Below are positions 15,781 through 23,748 of a stretch of 40,068 nt of DNA, in pieces. Origin of the DNA: UBA4416 sp046594225. Lineage in GTDB: Bacteria > Bacteroidota > Bacteroidia > B-17B0 > Aurantibacillaceae. Location: positions 1 through 40,068 of the forward strand of contig JBKJPW010000188.1 of assembly GCA_046594225.1 (NCBI GenBank), written 5' to 3'. The position numbers and the translations under genes were made by a program. A model generated the notes under the pieces. The model had not been told where the DNA came from, made no database searches, and was given only the letters and a program-made list of their open reading frames with translations. How positions within the stretch are numbered: position 1 is the stretch's first letter; the number at the start of each line of letters is the position of its first letter.

Positions 15781-15928
15781 AATAAAGGGATACAAAACAA
15801 TTGTAAATTATAAATGTATCAATTTTATCTGGCTTCATTTATTATTAGGTGCCCTTACAAGTCCAAAATTCGAGCAAGATCCCATATGTTTTCAAGCATC
15901 TCATTCATATTTGGTCTGGAAGGAGGCA

Positions 15929-15983
15929 CAAACTTGATAGCTTTCAAATATCAAGAATAATAAGACCTCATTCTTGTAAAAGA
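15929..15983. repeat. Dispersed repeat, copy A
   Basis: Contains CAAACTTGATAGCTTTCA (15929-15946) and CATTCTTGTAAAAGA (15969-15983), both exactly repeated at 16596-16613 and 16626-16640. The intervening DNA is 22 bp here and 12 bp in copy B. Weaker similarity seems to continue on the left side (AAATTCGAG versus AAATCCGAG). Probably diverged remnants of one mobile or repeated element. Confidence 0.7.
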
Positions 15984-16076
15984 GTGAGATTTTATGTTTA
16001 TAGAAAGTTTTTGTTTTAATGCAAAAATCCAGCGGCATTACATCCCAAAAGTTTTTGGAAGAAGTTTAACGGGATA

Positions 16077-16286
16077 CTACTTTTTTCTCGAAGCAACTAA
16101 AAAGCCAAGCCCTCCAACAAGTAATATTCCTCCTATAATTGGCGACCATTGTACAGAATGATTTTGATCTTTGCTCACTTGAAGATTTCCAATATCAATT
16201 ACCTTTTTCTTGGTAACATAATTAAAACTGGTTATTCCCATCATTATTATTCCTAATGCAATAAGCACAATTCCTAAGTTTTTCAT
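16077..16286 (-). CDS. Small two-helix membrane protein (DUF3185-like)
   Basis: 69 residues with two hydrophobic segments (about 3-22 and 48-65) joined by a short polar stretch, KKKVIDIGNLQVSKDQ, and ending in ASRKK. The layout 'IGIVLI.LGI...G..SY.T..KV.DIG.L.V' followed by PIIGGI is how I remember DUF3185. Function unknown. It is probably an inner-membrane stress protein, because its promoter has the regulon motif shared with other stress genes nearby. Repeat copies A and B flank it on either side. Confidence 0.65.
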   Translation of the reverse strand: MKNLGIVLIALGIIMMGITSFNYVTKKKVIDIGNLQVSKDQNHSVQWSPIIGGILLVGGLGFLVASRKK

Positions 16287-16381
16287 AAGCGTAAATTAAA
16301 TTTTAGTTGTGTAAAAGTGATTGTGTTTGTTTGATATAAGTTAATGCTAAATATTTAAAAAAATTAAATTATTATAAAGTT

Positions 16382-16437
16382 TAAAGATGGTTTATGTATA
16401 TAAGAAAACATTACATAATTTTAGAAAAATATTACAT
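16382..16437 (-). promoter_or_regulatory. Shared regulon promoter upstream of the DUF3185-like gene
   Basis: Minus strand: ATGTAA (16432-16437), 15 bp, ATGTAA (16411-16416), 21 bp, CATCTTTA (16382-16389). Both hexamers are perfect. The TGTGTGAATG extension upstream of the first hexamer is degenerate here (AATATGATTT). The leader to the start codon is about 95 bp. Confidence 0.65.
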
Positions 16438-16595
16438 AAATCATATTTTACTAGTGCAATTTTTTATAATCCAAAAAATGAAACAGAGAAAAATGGTAAA
16501 TTAGCCTCTTTCAAATAGTGCTAGTTAAGTTCCAAATCCGAGTAAAAATCACTTGTGTCTTCTGTAATCGCGTTCGTGTTTGACAGAAACAACTG

Positions 16596-16640
16596 CAAAC
16601 TTGATAGCTTTCAGTTATAAGCCGGCATTCTTGTAAAAGA
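16596..16640. repeat. Dispersed repeat, copy B
   Basis: Holds the same 18-bp and 15-bp blocks as copy A in the same order and orientation, 667 bp away. The inner segment is 10 bp shorter. No coding frame is conserved between the copies. Confidence 0.7.
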
Positions 16641-16725
16641 CTTAGTTTTTACCTTTTTTTTAAATGATACGCTACAGGCTACTGAAAAGTAAAATATCAA
16701 ATACAATATAGAACTTGATGGCACA

Positions 16726-17748
16726 TCAATTTCTTCTACCGCAAATTCTTTCCCACAGATCACTTAAGTTTTCTTTAAAATTCATATTTTTTTCATTGGC
16801 CTGCTCCATACCCATCATTTCGATTCCGTTTTTTTGATACAGTTTATAATGAAACACAAATGTTTTTTGCATTTCGTTTTCTTGCATATTTGTTCTGCCA
16901 AATTTTACAGCGTACATATTTAATGTATCGCCATTGGCTTGAGCAATGGTATATGGGTCACCAAACCATCTTAATATCTCTACATTTTTTTTACTTTTGG
17001 ATTGCTGCATTAAATATTGATTACGAGGGTAGCTATGCCATGTAATTGGATTTTGGCCGTGTAATAAACTAAATTCTCCTATAAAAAGGGTGCTATCATT
17101 ACTCCCAACCGAATACCATAATATGTTATTAAGCATGGTTGGATTGGTAATATGAGCAGTTACTGGAATATTACTTTTTGTAATCGATTCCTGAACAATG
17201 CTCTCTGCGCGATATTTATTAAAAAAAGTAAATCCCAAATACACAAAGCAATATATTAAAGCTGCTTTAGCAAAGTTGTTCCTTCGCACTCCATTTTTTC
17301 TGATAAAAACGGCGATCAATACCAAAAATAACATCGGCAACGTAAATAATAAATCAATGATGGCGAGATTATTTAAAGAGTAATTTTCATTGGTAAAGGG
17401 CAATAATAATTGAGTGCCAAAATTAGTACACCAATCCAAAAGTGAATGGCCCCATAAACAAGCCAACATAAATACAAGCATGTGTTGAAACGACACTTTT
17501 TGTTTAAACAATTTCACTAACAACCAAGCAATAGGAATCGCATAAAGCGCCTCAATAAATAAGGAATGTGTATGCGCTCTATGCTCACACATATATGCAC
17601 GTGGGTCAGTCAGTCCTGTATAAAACAAATCAAAGTCAGGTAAACTTTTAGCAATGGCTCCTAATAACATTCCCCATCGTCCTATTTTTTTTCCAAGAAA
17701 TATTTCACCAATTGCAGCTCCAATAACTATGTGTGATAACGAATCCAT
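16726..17748 (-). CDS. YdjM/DUF457-type membrane-bound metal-dependent hydrolase
   Basis: 340 residues. The N-terminus MDSLSHIVIGAAIGEIFLG, then LPDFDLFY, CEHRAHTHSLFIEAL and GHSLLDWCTNFGTQLLLPF place conserved His/Asp residues (H6, D38-D40, H56-H61, H100-D104) in the pattern of the DUF457 metal-dependent hydrolase family. Several membrane helices lie in the first 170 residues. The C-terminal half, from about residue 175, is soluble and of unknown function. Substrate unknown. The ATG at 17748 is the natural start because the family signature begins there. It is followed in the minus direction by the intergenic region with repeat copy B. Confidence 0.8.
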   Translation of the reverse strand: MDSLSHIVIGAAIGEIFLGKKIGRWGMLLGAIAKSLPDFDLFYTGLTDPRAYMCEHRAHTHSLFIEALYAIPIAWLLVKLFKQKVSFQHMLVFMLACLWGHSLLDWCTNFGTQLLLPFTNENYSLNNLAIIDLLFTLPMLFLVLIAVFIRKNGVRRNNFAKAALIYCFVYLGFTFFNKYRAESIVQESITKSNIPVTAHITNPTMLNNILWYSVGSNDSTLFIGEFSLLHGQNPITWHSYPRNQYLMQQSKSKKNVEILRWFGDPYTIAQANGDTLNMYAVKFGRTNMQENEMQKTFVFHYKLYQKNGIEMMGMEQANEKNMNFKENLSDLWERICGRRN

Positions 17749-18052
17749 TTAATTACTTTACTCTATTAATATGTTAAACTTCAAATATCGAAAAACTCGC
17801 TCATTAATGCCAATTAGTTTATGAGCTATATAATACAGTTTTTTCTGTAAGAATTGCATAACTGAAAACCCTGACAAATAAATATTTATCAGGGTTTTTT
17901 GGTTCGATAAGAGTGCTTCAGATTGAGAAACTTTTATTCTCAATCAGTTACCCCTTCGAGTTTAGAAGTTGATTGTGCAACACTTCATTGCTTTTTTTTA
18001 ACTTTTTTATAAGTATGGCCGAATATTAAACAAAAACGGACTCCCTTTTAAA
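17749..18052. other. Intergenic region between YdjM-like gene and hybrid kinase
   Basis: 304 bp with no supported gene. It contains the third, more diverged copy of the tRNA-Leu-flank hairpin (17861-17910), which probably terminates transcription of the kinase at 18053-20086. After it comes another small inverted repeat, GATTGAGAA/TTCTCAATC (17921-17943). Confidence 0.6.
17861..17910 (+). repeat. Third, diverged copy of the tRNA-Leu-flank repeat
   Basis: Reads GAAAACCCTGACAAAT, then ATTTATCAGGGTTTTTTGG and TTCGATAA. This matches the core of the 69-bp repeats (GAAAACCCC, TTTATCAGGGG, TTTTTGGTTCGATAA) in the same orientation, with one fewer C/G pair in the stem and a changed loop. The stem at 17866-17897 has one C-A mismatch. 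It may be an older attachment site or a shared terminator type. Confidence 0.7.
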
Positions 18053-20086
18053 TTAAGAATTAACTTTTTTAATGGCGTTAAACTCTTCTTCTAACTCTTT
18101 ACAAGCCTCCGTACAAACATTTTCGAGTTGCAAAACTAAGCTTGCCATTCCGTTATTATGCTTTACTATGTTGTCAGTGTCTTCTTGAACTTTTTTGGCA
18201 ATATTTTCAAAATCTTTACTTATACCCATAATCGAAAATGAAGGGATCATTTTATGAACAGCCGATTGCAGTGAGTTCCAATCTTTATTATGTAATCCCT
18301 CTTTCATAGCTGTTATTAAAGGCGGAGTTTGAGTTAAATAAAGAGAAATCATTTCCATCATTAGCTGAGGGTTAGATTTTGTGCGGTGAGACAAATAGCT
18401 CAAATCTACATATTTAAAATTGCTGTTGTTTGTGTATTTATTCTCACTATCTTTTTTATTATTTTCAAGATTTGGTTTCTTTACATATCCGATAATTTTA
18501 CTGTACAACAATCTATCATCAACAGGTTTAGATATATAATCATTCATGCCAACTGCTTTACATTTTGCTAAGTCAACAGTGGTAACATCTGCGGTTAATG
18601 CAATGATAGGCACTTTTGAATTCATGGTATTTCGTATATATTCTGTTGCTTCAAAACCATTCATTACTGGCATTTGTAAATCCATCAAAACAACATCGTA
18701 TGTGTTATTTTGCATCATCTCAATTGCTATTTTTCCATTGGAAGCGATGTCTTGTTCAAACCCAAAATCATCTAACAACGTTTTCATCAGTAATTGGTTT
18801 AGCGCAATATCTTCAACCACCAATACTTTTATGTTTTTTATTTCAGTTTCCAGCTCAACTAAACCAGCATCTGATTCGGCCTTTTCTTGGGTTTTCTGAA
18901 AACTTAATATAAAACTAAATGTAGATCCTTCGCCCACCTTGCTTTTTACATGAATGCTGCCTCCTTGCGGTTCAACTAACTGTTTAACGATGGCAAGTCC
19001 CAGTCCAGTGCCGCCATATAATCTTGATGTACCGCTCGATGCTTGTTGAAACACTTCAAAAACGGTTTCTATTTTTTCTTGAGTAATGCCTATTCCAGTA
19101 TCAGTAATCGCAAATTCAAGAGTTACTTTTTGTTCGTCTTCATTAAGCATTTTTATACTTACAGTGATGTTCCCATCGGCAGTAAACTTAACAGCGTTGC
19201 TTACAAGATTTAAAATAATTTGATGTAAACGTACAGGGTCTCCCAATAATACTTCAGGAATGTTTGGGTCATAAATTTTTATTAGCTCTAAATTTTTTTC
19301 TTGAATTTTTGTTTCGAACAGGTGAAGCATTGCCGAAATGGAAGTTCCCATTTTGAAAGGTATTTGTTCAAAAGTCATTCTGCCAGCATCAACTTTTGCT
19401 AAATCGAGTATATCATTAATTAAAACCGTTAATGCCTCTCCGCTTACTTTTATAGCCGATAAATATTCTTTTTGTTTTTCTTCCAAGTCTGTTTTCAGCA
19501 ACACTTTTGTAAATCCAATAATCGCATTCATGGGTGTGCGAATTTCGTGACTCATATTTGATAAAAATTGCTGTTTCGCTTGCACTGCAACTTGCGCTTT
19601 TCGGGTTGCTTCTTCTGCAATAAGTGCAGCTTTTTCTGCTTTACCTTTTGCTTCTTCCGCAAGTCCAGTTGCTAATTCCGCAAATATTTTTGCCTCAACC
19701 AATTCTGTCTCTATTCTTTTTTGTTCTGTAATATCTCTTGCAACAACAACAACCCCAAGAACTTTTCCTGAATTACCTTTATATATTGACCCATTAAATA
19801 ATAAATCAGTGATTTTTCCTTGAGCATTTCGAATTGTAAGTGGAGAATCAACCACTGATTCTTTTGCAAATACATCTTGATAAACTTCACGAGCTTTTTG
19901 TGGGTCGGTAAAATAATCGAAAAAATCTGTGTCAATTAATTTTTCACGAGACATCCCAATCATGTTTACCGATGCATTATTCAAATCGGTTATTTTTCCA
20001 TTCGGACTAATAGTAAAAAGTGGGTCAAGACTCGCCTCAATTAAACTTCTAGCATATTGAGATTCTTGTGTTGTTTTATTTTCCAT
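18053..20086 (-). CDS. Cytosolic hybrid histidine kinase (PAS-HisKA-HATPase-REC-Hpt)
   Basis: 677 residues with no membrane helix. One PAS domain (about 9-125) is followed by an Ala/Glu/Lys-rich coiled coil (126-172) and the HisKA box FLSNMSHEIRTPMN with His180. The HATPase motifs are NLVSNAVKF, DTGIGIT and YGGTGLGLAI. The receiver has Asp469 in LMDLQMPVMNG. A C-terminal Hpt domain (about 560-670) has His611 in SAVHKMIPSF. It is a paralogue of the kinase at 12497, which lacks Hpt but has membrane-bound sensing. Its promoter carries the full regulon motif. Together with the receiver protein at 15251 this could form a multistep relay. Confidence 0.93.
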   Translation of the reverse strand: MENKTTQESQYARSLIEASLDPLFTISPNGKITDLNNASVNMIGMSREKLIDTDFFDYFTDPQKAREVYQDVFAKESVVDSPLTIRNAQGKITDLLFNGSIYKGNSGKVLGVVVVARDITEQKRIETELVEAKIFAELATGLAEEAKGKAEKAALIAEEATRKAQVAVQAKQQFLSNMSHEIRTPMNAIIGFTKVLLKTDLEEKQKEYLSAIKVSGEALTVLINDILDLAKVDAGRMTFEQIPFKMGTSISAMLHLFETKIQEKNLELIKIYDPNIPEVLLGDPVRLHQIILNLVSNAVKFTADGNITVSIKMLNEDEQKVTLEFAITDTGIGITQEKIETVFEVFQQASSGTSRLYGGTGLGLAIVKQLVEPQGGSIHVKSKVGEGSTFSFILSFQKTQEKAESDAGLVELETEIKNIKVLVVEDIALNQLLMKTLLDDFGFEQDIASNGKIAIEMMQNNTYDVVLMDLQMPVMNGFEATEYIRNTMNSKVPIIALTADVTTVDLAKCKAVGMNDYISKPVDDRLLYSKIIGYVKKPNLENNKKDSENKYTNNSNFKYVDLSYLSHRTKSNPQLMMEMISLYLTQTPPLITAMKEGLHNKDWNSLQSAVHKMIPSFSIMGISKDFENIAKKVQEDTDNIVKHNNGMASLVLQLENVCTEACKELEEEFNAIKKVNS

Positions 20087-20476
20087 TTTTAGTTTTTATT
20101 GTATAAGGTTCCTTTAGTGAACTTTGAATAGGTGTCTTAGTATGAGATATTTATAAAAAAATCATCAAAACGTACCAAATGTATATAGATACCAGGAAAT
20201 CATTGTTATATAATTTTAGAATTTACTTACATTATTCACACATTAACATTTCTATGCACTAATTTTTTGCTTAATTAGCAACCTATTTTTTAATAGTATA
20301 GCGGCAATTTACAACTAATAATTAGGCAATATTCATTATCTATTTGACTATAATTGAAAATAATTGGTTATTTTAAAGATTTTAATAGTATTAGCTTTAT
20401 GTCGTTTTAAATCTAAACCCAATTACAAAACTTAATTTGACTAACACTTTATAAATTCTTAACGAAAAATATACTC
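20087..20476. other. Divergent promoter region, kinase and HMA-AraC gene
   Basis: 390 bp between two divergent genes. The kinase side holds the regulon promoter (20176-20242) and an about 90-bp leader. The AraC side is AT-rich and shows no clear TAnnTTTG box. No small gene is evident. Confidence 0.55.
20176..20242 (-). promoter_or_regulatory. Shared regulon promoter upstream of the Hpt-containing kinase
   Basis: Minus strand: TGTGTGAATAATGTAA (20227-20242), 15 bp, ATATAA (20206-20211), 22 bp, TACATTTG (20176-20183). The -7 box is a perfect TAnnTTTG and there is no TTG at -33. Instead the second hexamer occupies that position, as expected for activator-dependent transcription. Confidence 0.8.
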
Positions 20477-21037
20477 ATGAAAATTTATATAAAAAATATG
20501 GCTTGTGAAAGCTGCAAAGTTGTGGTAAAAAATGCTTTAAAAGAACTTCATATCATTCCATTAAAAGTAGAATTAGGTGAAATAGAAACAAAAGTTGATG
20601 TAACGGATAATCAGAAGAAGAAATTAAATTCAATGATTAGAAAAGCAGGATTAGAATTACTTGAAAAAAAACAAGGTGTTTTAATTGAAAAAATTAGAAA
20701 AATTACAATCAATTATGTATACGGTTCAGTCCAAAAACCAAACACTAAATTTTCTATTTTGCTTAGCGAAAAGCTTGGATATAGTTACGCTTATTTAGCC
20801 AACTTTTTTTCTGAAGTTGAAGCTACCACTATAGAACAATTTATTATTTCACTCAAAATAGAACGAATTAAAGAATTAATTATTCTTGAAGAACATTCTC
20901 TTTCGCAAATAGCAGATAAATTGCATTATAGTAGCATTGGACACATGTCAGGTCAATTCAAAAAAGTAACAGGCCTATCGCCTTCTCATTTTAAAAAACT
21001 AAAAGAAAAAAGAAGAATAACTATTCAAGAATTGTAA
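20477..21037 (+). CDS. AraC-type regulator fused to an HMA-like metal-binding domain
   Basis: 186 residues. Residues 1-65 form a ferredoxin-like HMA fold with the metal-binding pattern NMACESCKVVVKNAL (Met-x-Cys-x-x-Cys, as in copper chaperones). Residues 85-180 form a two-helix-turn-helix AraC DNA-binding domain: LSEKLGYSYAYLANFFSE, a linker with EQFIISLKIERIKELI, and SLSQIADKLHYSSIGHMSGQ, ending FKKVTGLSPSHFKKLK. The short spacing suggests metal binding directly affects DNA binding. The likely ligand is copper or a similar soft metal, by analogy. It is divergent from the Hpt kinase. Confidence 0.85.
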   Translation: MKIYIKNMACESCKVVVKNALKELHIIPLKVELGEIETKVDVTDNQKKKLNSMIRKAGLELLEKKQGVLIEKIRKITINYVYGSVQKPNTKFSILLSEKLGYSYAYLANFFSEVEATTIEQFIISLKIERIKELIILEEHSLSQIADKLHYSSIGHMSGQFKKVTGLSPSHFKKLKEKRRITIQEL

Positions 21038-21206
21038 AGTTAAATTATTTGATCAATATCAACATACAGACTAAAAAAGTAAGTGATGAAATTGTAATCA
21101 GTAAAAATAATATTCTAATATAGAGCCAATTTTTGGCGATAAGTTTATTAGTTTAAAATAATTGCTTTTTATATTAGCAGGCTTTTGCGTGTTTGCTTTG
21201 AATAGA

Positions 21207-21246
21207 GCATAAAAAAATCTTTCTGAAACGAAAGATTTTTTTATGC
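21207..21246. terminator. Strong intrinsic terminator
   Basis: A perfect 17-bp stem (GCATAAAAAAATCTTTC with its complement) around TGAAAC. It has A/T runs on both sides, so it can stop both the AraC-type gene from the left and the coiled-coil gene from the right. Confidence 0.9.
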
Positions 21247-21317
21247 AAATTACTATGTATTATGTTAAGCTTTATAGATCTTGACAATCAGCATCAAGAT
21301 AGTTTCTAGATAAAAAC

Positions 21318-21770
21318 TTACTTGTTAGGTTTTACAGCTTCTTCGTCTTTTTTCTTTTGATCTTTTATCTCCTCTTTTTTTATCTCTTCTTTTTTATTTT
21401 CTAATTTTTTTTCAGCTTCTTTTTTGTCATATTCTTTATCTCGAACCTTATCATTCGCTTTTCTTAAATCTTCTGATTTATTATCTGTCTTATCCTGCGA
21501 CTTGCGAAGCTCATCAGTTTTATCATCAGTTTTACCTTGAGACTTTCTTAACTTTTGTTCTTTTTCACTAACATTTTCCTGTGCCTTTTTTACGGCTTCC
21601 TCTTTTTTAGCAACCTTTTTTTCTTGTTTTTCTATTGCATTTACTCGCTTTTCTGTTTTTTTATCCTCTGCTATTTTTGTTTTTGCAGAATCGCTCAATT
21701 CTTGCGAAAAACCCGATAAAGATGTTGCGGCAATAATTAAAGACATTGATATTATTTTATTTATTTTCAT
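21318..21770 (-). CDS. Exported, highly charged coiled-coil protein
   Basis: 150 residues. A signal peptide (MKINKIISMSLIIAATSLSG, ending FSQ) is followed by an almost entirely charged sequence rich in K, E and D. Heptad-like repeats include LRKSQGKTDDKTDE, LRKSQDKTDNKSED and LRKANDKVRDKE, three units of a 14-residue LRKsqdKtDdKsxe pattern. I do not recognise a family. It is 76 bp downstream of the universal stress gene and may belong to the same transcript, which starts at the motif promoter at 23680. It is probably a periplasmic stress or structural protein. Confidence 0.75.
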   Translation of the reverse strand: MKINKIISMSLIIAATSLSGFSQELSDSAKTKIAEDKKTEKRVNAIEKQEKKVAKKEEAVKKAQENVSEKEQKLRKSQGKTDDKTDELRKSQDKTDNKSEDLRKANDKVRDKEYDKKEAEKKLENKKEEIKKEEIKDQKKKDEEAVKPNK

Positions 21771-21846
21771 ATTATTTATTTTAAATATTGAGTTAATTCT
21801 CGCTATTGTGTTTCAAAATTGAACATTATATAATTTAATGGTATGT

Positions 21847-22695
21847 TTAATCATCTAAATGAATAACCATAATTGGCGTATTAACAGATAATACCATGTT
21901 TTCTGTTACGCTTTTGTGAGCCAAGCTTTGCCAAAAATTGCGATGCTTACTTACAAAGGCAATCAAATCAATGTTTTTTTCTTCGCTATATAATTTTAAT
22001 TGTTCTACCGTATCATTTCCATAAATGGTATGTTTTTCAAAATATAAATCAGAATGATTAGTCATCAATGCATTCCAGTCAACATCTTTTTCTTTGATTT
22101 CAAAAACAGGGTCAAAACTCTTAACATTAACAAAGTGTATGTCGGCAGACACGCTTGATGCAAAATCAGTAATATGGTGTACAAGTTCTGGAGCCATAGA
22201 ATCAAAATTACTGGCAAATACCATTTGTTCGATAGGTTCCCATTTTACTCCTCTTGGCACTAAGATAACAGGGCAATGTGCCTGGTTTGAAACATTGTGT
22301 GATGTAGAACCAAATATTTTTGTTAAAACATCCGATAGTCCAGTAGATCCCATAACAATTAAATCTGTTTCATCGTTTTTTGAAAGTTCTACTAAAACTG
22401 ATTCAGGGTTTCCTCGCAATAATTTGATTTTTATTTCTTGTTTTCTTGCTAGTTTATTAAATACAAAACCCTCTTCCTCTGATATGATTTGTTTAATATC
22501 ATTCATAAGTTGTTCATTGTCTTCGCTAGGATTTGGTAAGATCATCACATCTGAAACAACCATGAGGTCTTCTTTTACGTGTAGCATAGTTAAACTGGCA
22601 TCTAAGGTTTTTGCTATTGCTTTTGCATAGCAAAAAGCGTTGCGTGACGTAACCGAAAAATCAATGGCAACAATAATATTTTTTATTTTTTTCAT
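21847..22695 (-). CDS. Universal stress protein with two UspA domains
   Basis: 282 residues containing two UspA domains (about 1-145 and 150-282). The first starts KNIIVAIDFSVTSRNAFCYA and ends with VMGSTGLSDVLTKIFGSTSH, a complete G-2x-G-9x-G-S/T ATP-binding motif. The second lacks it (FVSKHRNFWQSLAHKSVTEN). An ATP-binding/degenerate pair is common in this family. It is located 6 bp downstream of YceI, in a stress operon that begins with the eRF1-like gene. Confidence 0.93.
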   Translation of the reverse strand: MKKIKNIIVAIDFSVTSRNAFCYAKAIAKTLDASLTMLHVKEDLMVVSDVMILPNPSEDNEQLMNDIKQIISEEEGFVFNKLARKQEIKIKLLRGNPESVLVELSKNDETDLIVMGSTGLSDVLTKIFGSTSHNVSNQAHCPVILVPRGVKWEPIEQMVFASNFDSMAPELVHHITDFASSVSADIHFVNVKSFDPVFEIKEKDVDWNALMTNHSDLYFEKHTIYGNDTVEQLKLYSEEKNIDLIAFVSKHRNFWQSLAHKSVTENMVLSVNTPIMVIHLDD

Positions 22696-22701
22696 CAGCT
22701 T

Positions 22702-23253
22702 TTATACTTTAGTTAATTGTACTTCACAACTAATAGCCACCTGCTCGCTTAATAATAAACCCCCTGCCTCTAAAGTAGAGTTCCACGTTAAGTCCCAGTC
22801 GTTTCTATCAATTAAACCGTGAATGGTAAAGCCAACCTTTTCGTTTCCCCAAGAATCTTTCATCATGCCACCAAACTCAACATGTAATTTAATTTGTTTG
22901 GTAATACCTTTTATGGTTAATCCACCATATAATTCATAATGCCCAACTCTATCTACCTTTGCAAAGCTATCAGCAACAAATGTTATTTTTTTATAATTAG
23001 TTACATCGAAGAAGTCAGCACCTTTTAAATGCTCATCTCTTTTTTCGTCACCTGTTTGTATAGAAGCTGGATTTAAACAAAAGTCTATTTCAGAAGACAT
23101 AAAATTTTGGCCGGTTGTATAAATACTGCCATCAAATTCTTTAAAAGACCCTTTAATGTTAGAAATCATCAAATGCTTTACCTTGAATTCAATTTCTGAG
23201 TGTGTTTTATCTATAGCCCATTTTGTTTTTGTACCAATTTCTTTAGTTTCCAT
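22702..23253 (-). CDS. YceI family protein (cytoplasmic form)
   Basis: 183 residues. The lipocalin-like YceI barrel is recognisable from WAIDKTHSEIEFKVKHLMIS, the segment VKGSFKEFDGSI-like (KGSFKEFDGSI), FFDVTNYKKITFVAD, GLTIKGITKQIKLHVEF and FTIHGLIDRNDWDLTWN. No signal peptide is present, so this version is likely cytoplasmic. YceI proteins bind isoprenoid-type hydrophobic ligands. The gene sits 5 bp from the eRF1-like gene and 6 bp from the universal stress gene, tightly co-transcribed. Confidence 0.93.
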   Translation of the reverse strand: METKEIGTKTKWAIDKTHSEIEFKVKHLMISNIKGSFKEFDGSIYTTGQNFMSSEIDFCLNPASIQTGDEKRDEHLKGADFFDVTNYKKITFVADSFAKVDRVGHYELYGGLTIKGITKQIKLHVEFGGMMKDSWGNEKVGFTIHGLIDRNDWDLTWNSTLEAGGLLLSEQVAISCEVQLTKV

Positions 23254-23258
23254 GATGC

Positions 23259-23645
23259 CTAAATTTTGTGTTGAAAATAATTTTTAACGAAAGTATGTTG
23301 TTCGTGATCCGTCATTTTGTCTGCCGATTGGGTTTCAATTTTTATATTTTCGAAAAGGTGATTTGTTTTTAAAGAGTTATACAACTCCAATTTTGCATCC
23401 GTTGGACCAAAAATAATAACATCATTATAATGTTTTATTTCTTCTCCTAAAGCTTTATAATAGTCCGCCTGTTGATGCTGTTCTTTATTGTGCATCAGGT
23501 TTTCATTTTTGCTTAAGCTATGTTCTTTTTCTTGATGTGTGAATTTTGATTGAATCGTCTTTTTTTCACGACCTTCCATCGAAAACTCTATTAAATGAGC
23601 GCTTGCATGATCCATCCAAATGCCTAATCTTTTTTCTGCTACCAT
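23259..23645 (-). CDS. Small eRF1-like (baeRF-type) protein
   Basis: 128 residues. The start RLGIWMDHASAHLIEF, the middle YYKALGEEIKHYNDVIIFGPTDAK and the end ADKMTDHEQHTFVKNYF match a small bacterial family often annotated 'translational machinery protein'. That family is related to domain 3 of archaeo-eukaryotic release factor 1. The variable linker (about 38-60) is rich in H, K, E and Q. The family's role is thought to be ribosome-linked stress protection, but this is not established. It is the first gene of the operon with YceI and universal stress protein, behind a regulon-type promoter. Confidence 0.7.
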   Translation of the reverse strand: MVAEKRLGIWMDHASAHLIEFSMEGREKKTIQSKFTHQEKEHSLSKNENLMHNKEQHQQADYYKALGEEIKHYNDVIIFGPTDAKLELYNSLKTNHLFENIKIETQSADKMTDHEQHTFVKNYFQHKI

Positions 23646-23679
23646 AATCCGAGTTGTTAAATGATTAATAATTATACAT

Positions 23680-23735
23680 CAAAGATGGCTTTGTTCTAGT
23701 TTAAAAAGTTATATTCTTATATTAAAACATTACAT
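23680..23735 (-). promoter_or_regulatory. Shared regulon promoter upstream of the eRF1-like/YceI/Usp operon
   Basis: Minus strand: ATGTAA (23730-23735), 15 bp, ATATAA (23709-23714), 21 bp, CATCTTTG (23680-23687). The upstream TGTGTGAATG extension is weak (CATGAGATAT). The start codon is about 35 bp downstream of the box. The same CATCTTTG box is found at the CsbD promoter. Confidence 0.65.
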
Positions 23736-23748
23736 ATATCTCATGTCT

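Larger units (their letters stand above)
15677..16076. other. Intergenic region with regulon promoter and repeat remnant
   Basis: 400 bp without a convincing gene. It contains the response-regulator promoter (15714-15780) and copy A of a dispersed repeat (15929-15983). It also contains the hairpin CTCATTCTT/AAGAGTGAG (15968-15989), which could act as a terminator. A 30-codon TTG-start frame on the minus strand (15855-15947) is too short and unsupported to call. Confidence 0.6.
16287..16725. other. Intergenic region upstream of the DUF3185-like gene
   Basis: 439 bp with no gene that I can support. It holds an about 90-bp AT-rich leader, the regulon promoter at 16382-16437 and repeat copy B at 16596-16640. 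ACTAGTGCAA and TTAGTGCTAGT-like arms (about 16449 and 16514) form a weak inverted repeat between them. Confidence 0.55.

Noticed and set aside
15855..15947. A 30-codon minus-strand frame overlapping repeat copy A (ending WDLARILDL)
   Set aside because: The matching DNA in copy B does not preserve the frame, so the similarity is better explained by a non-coding repeat.
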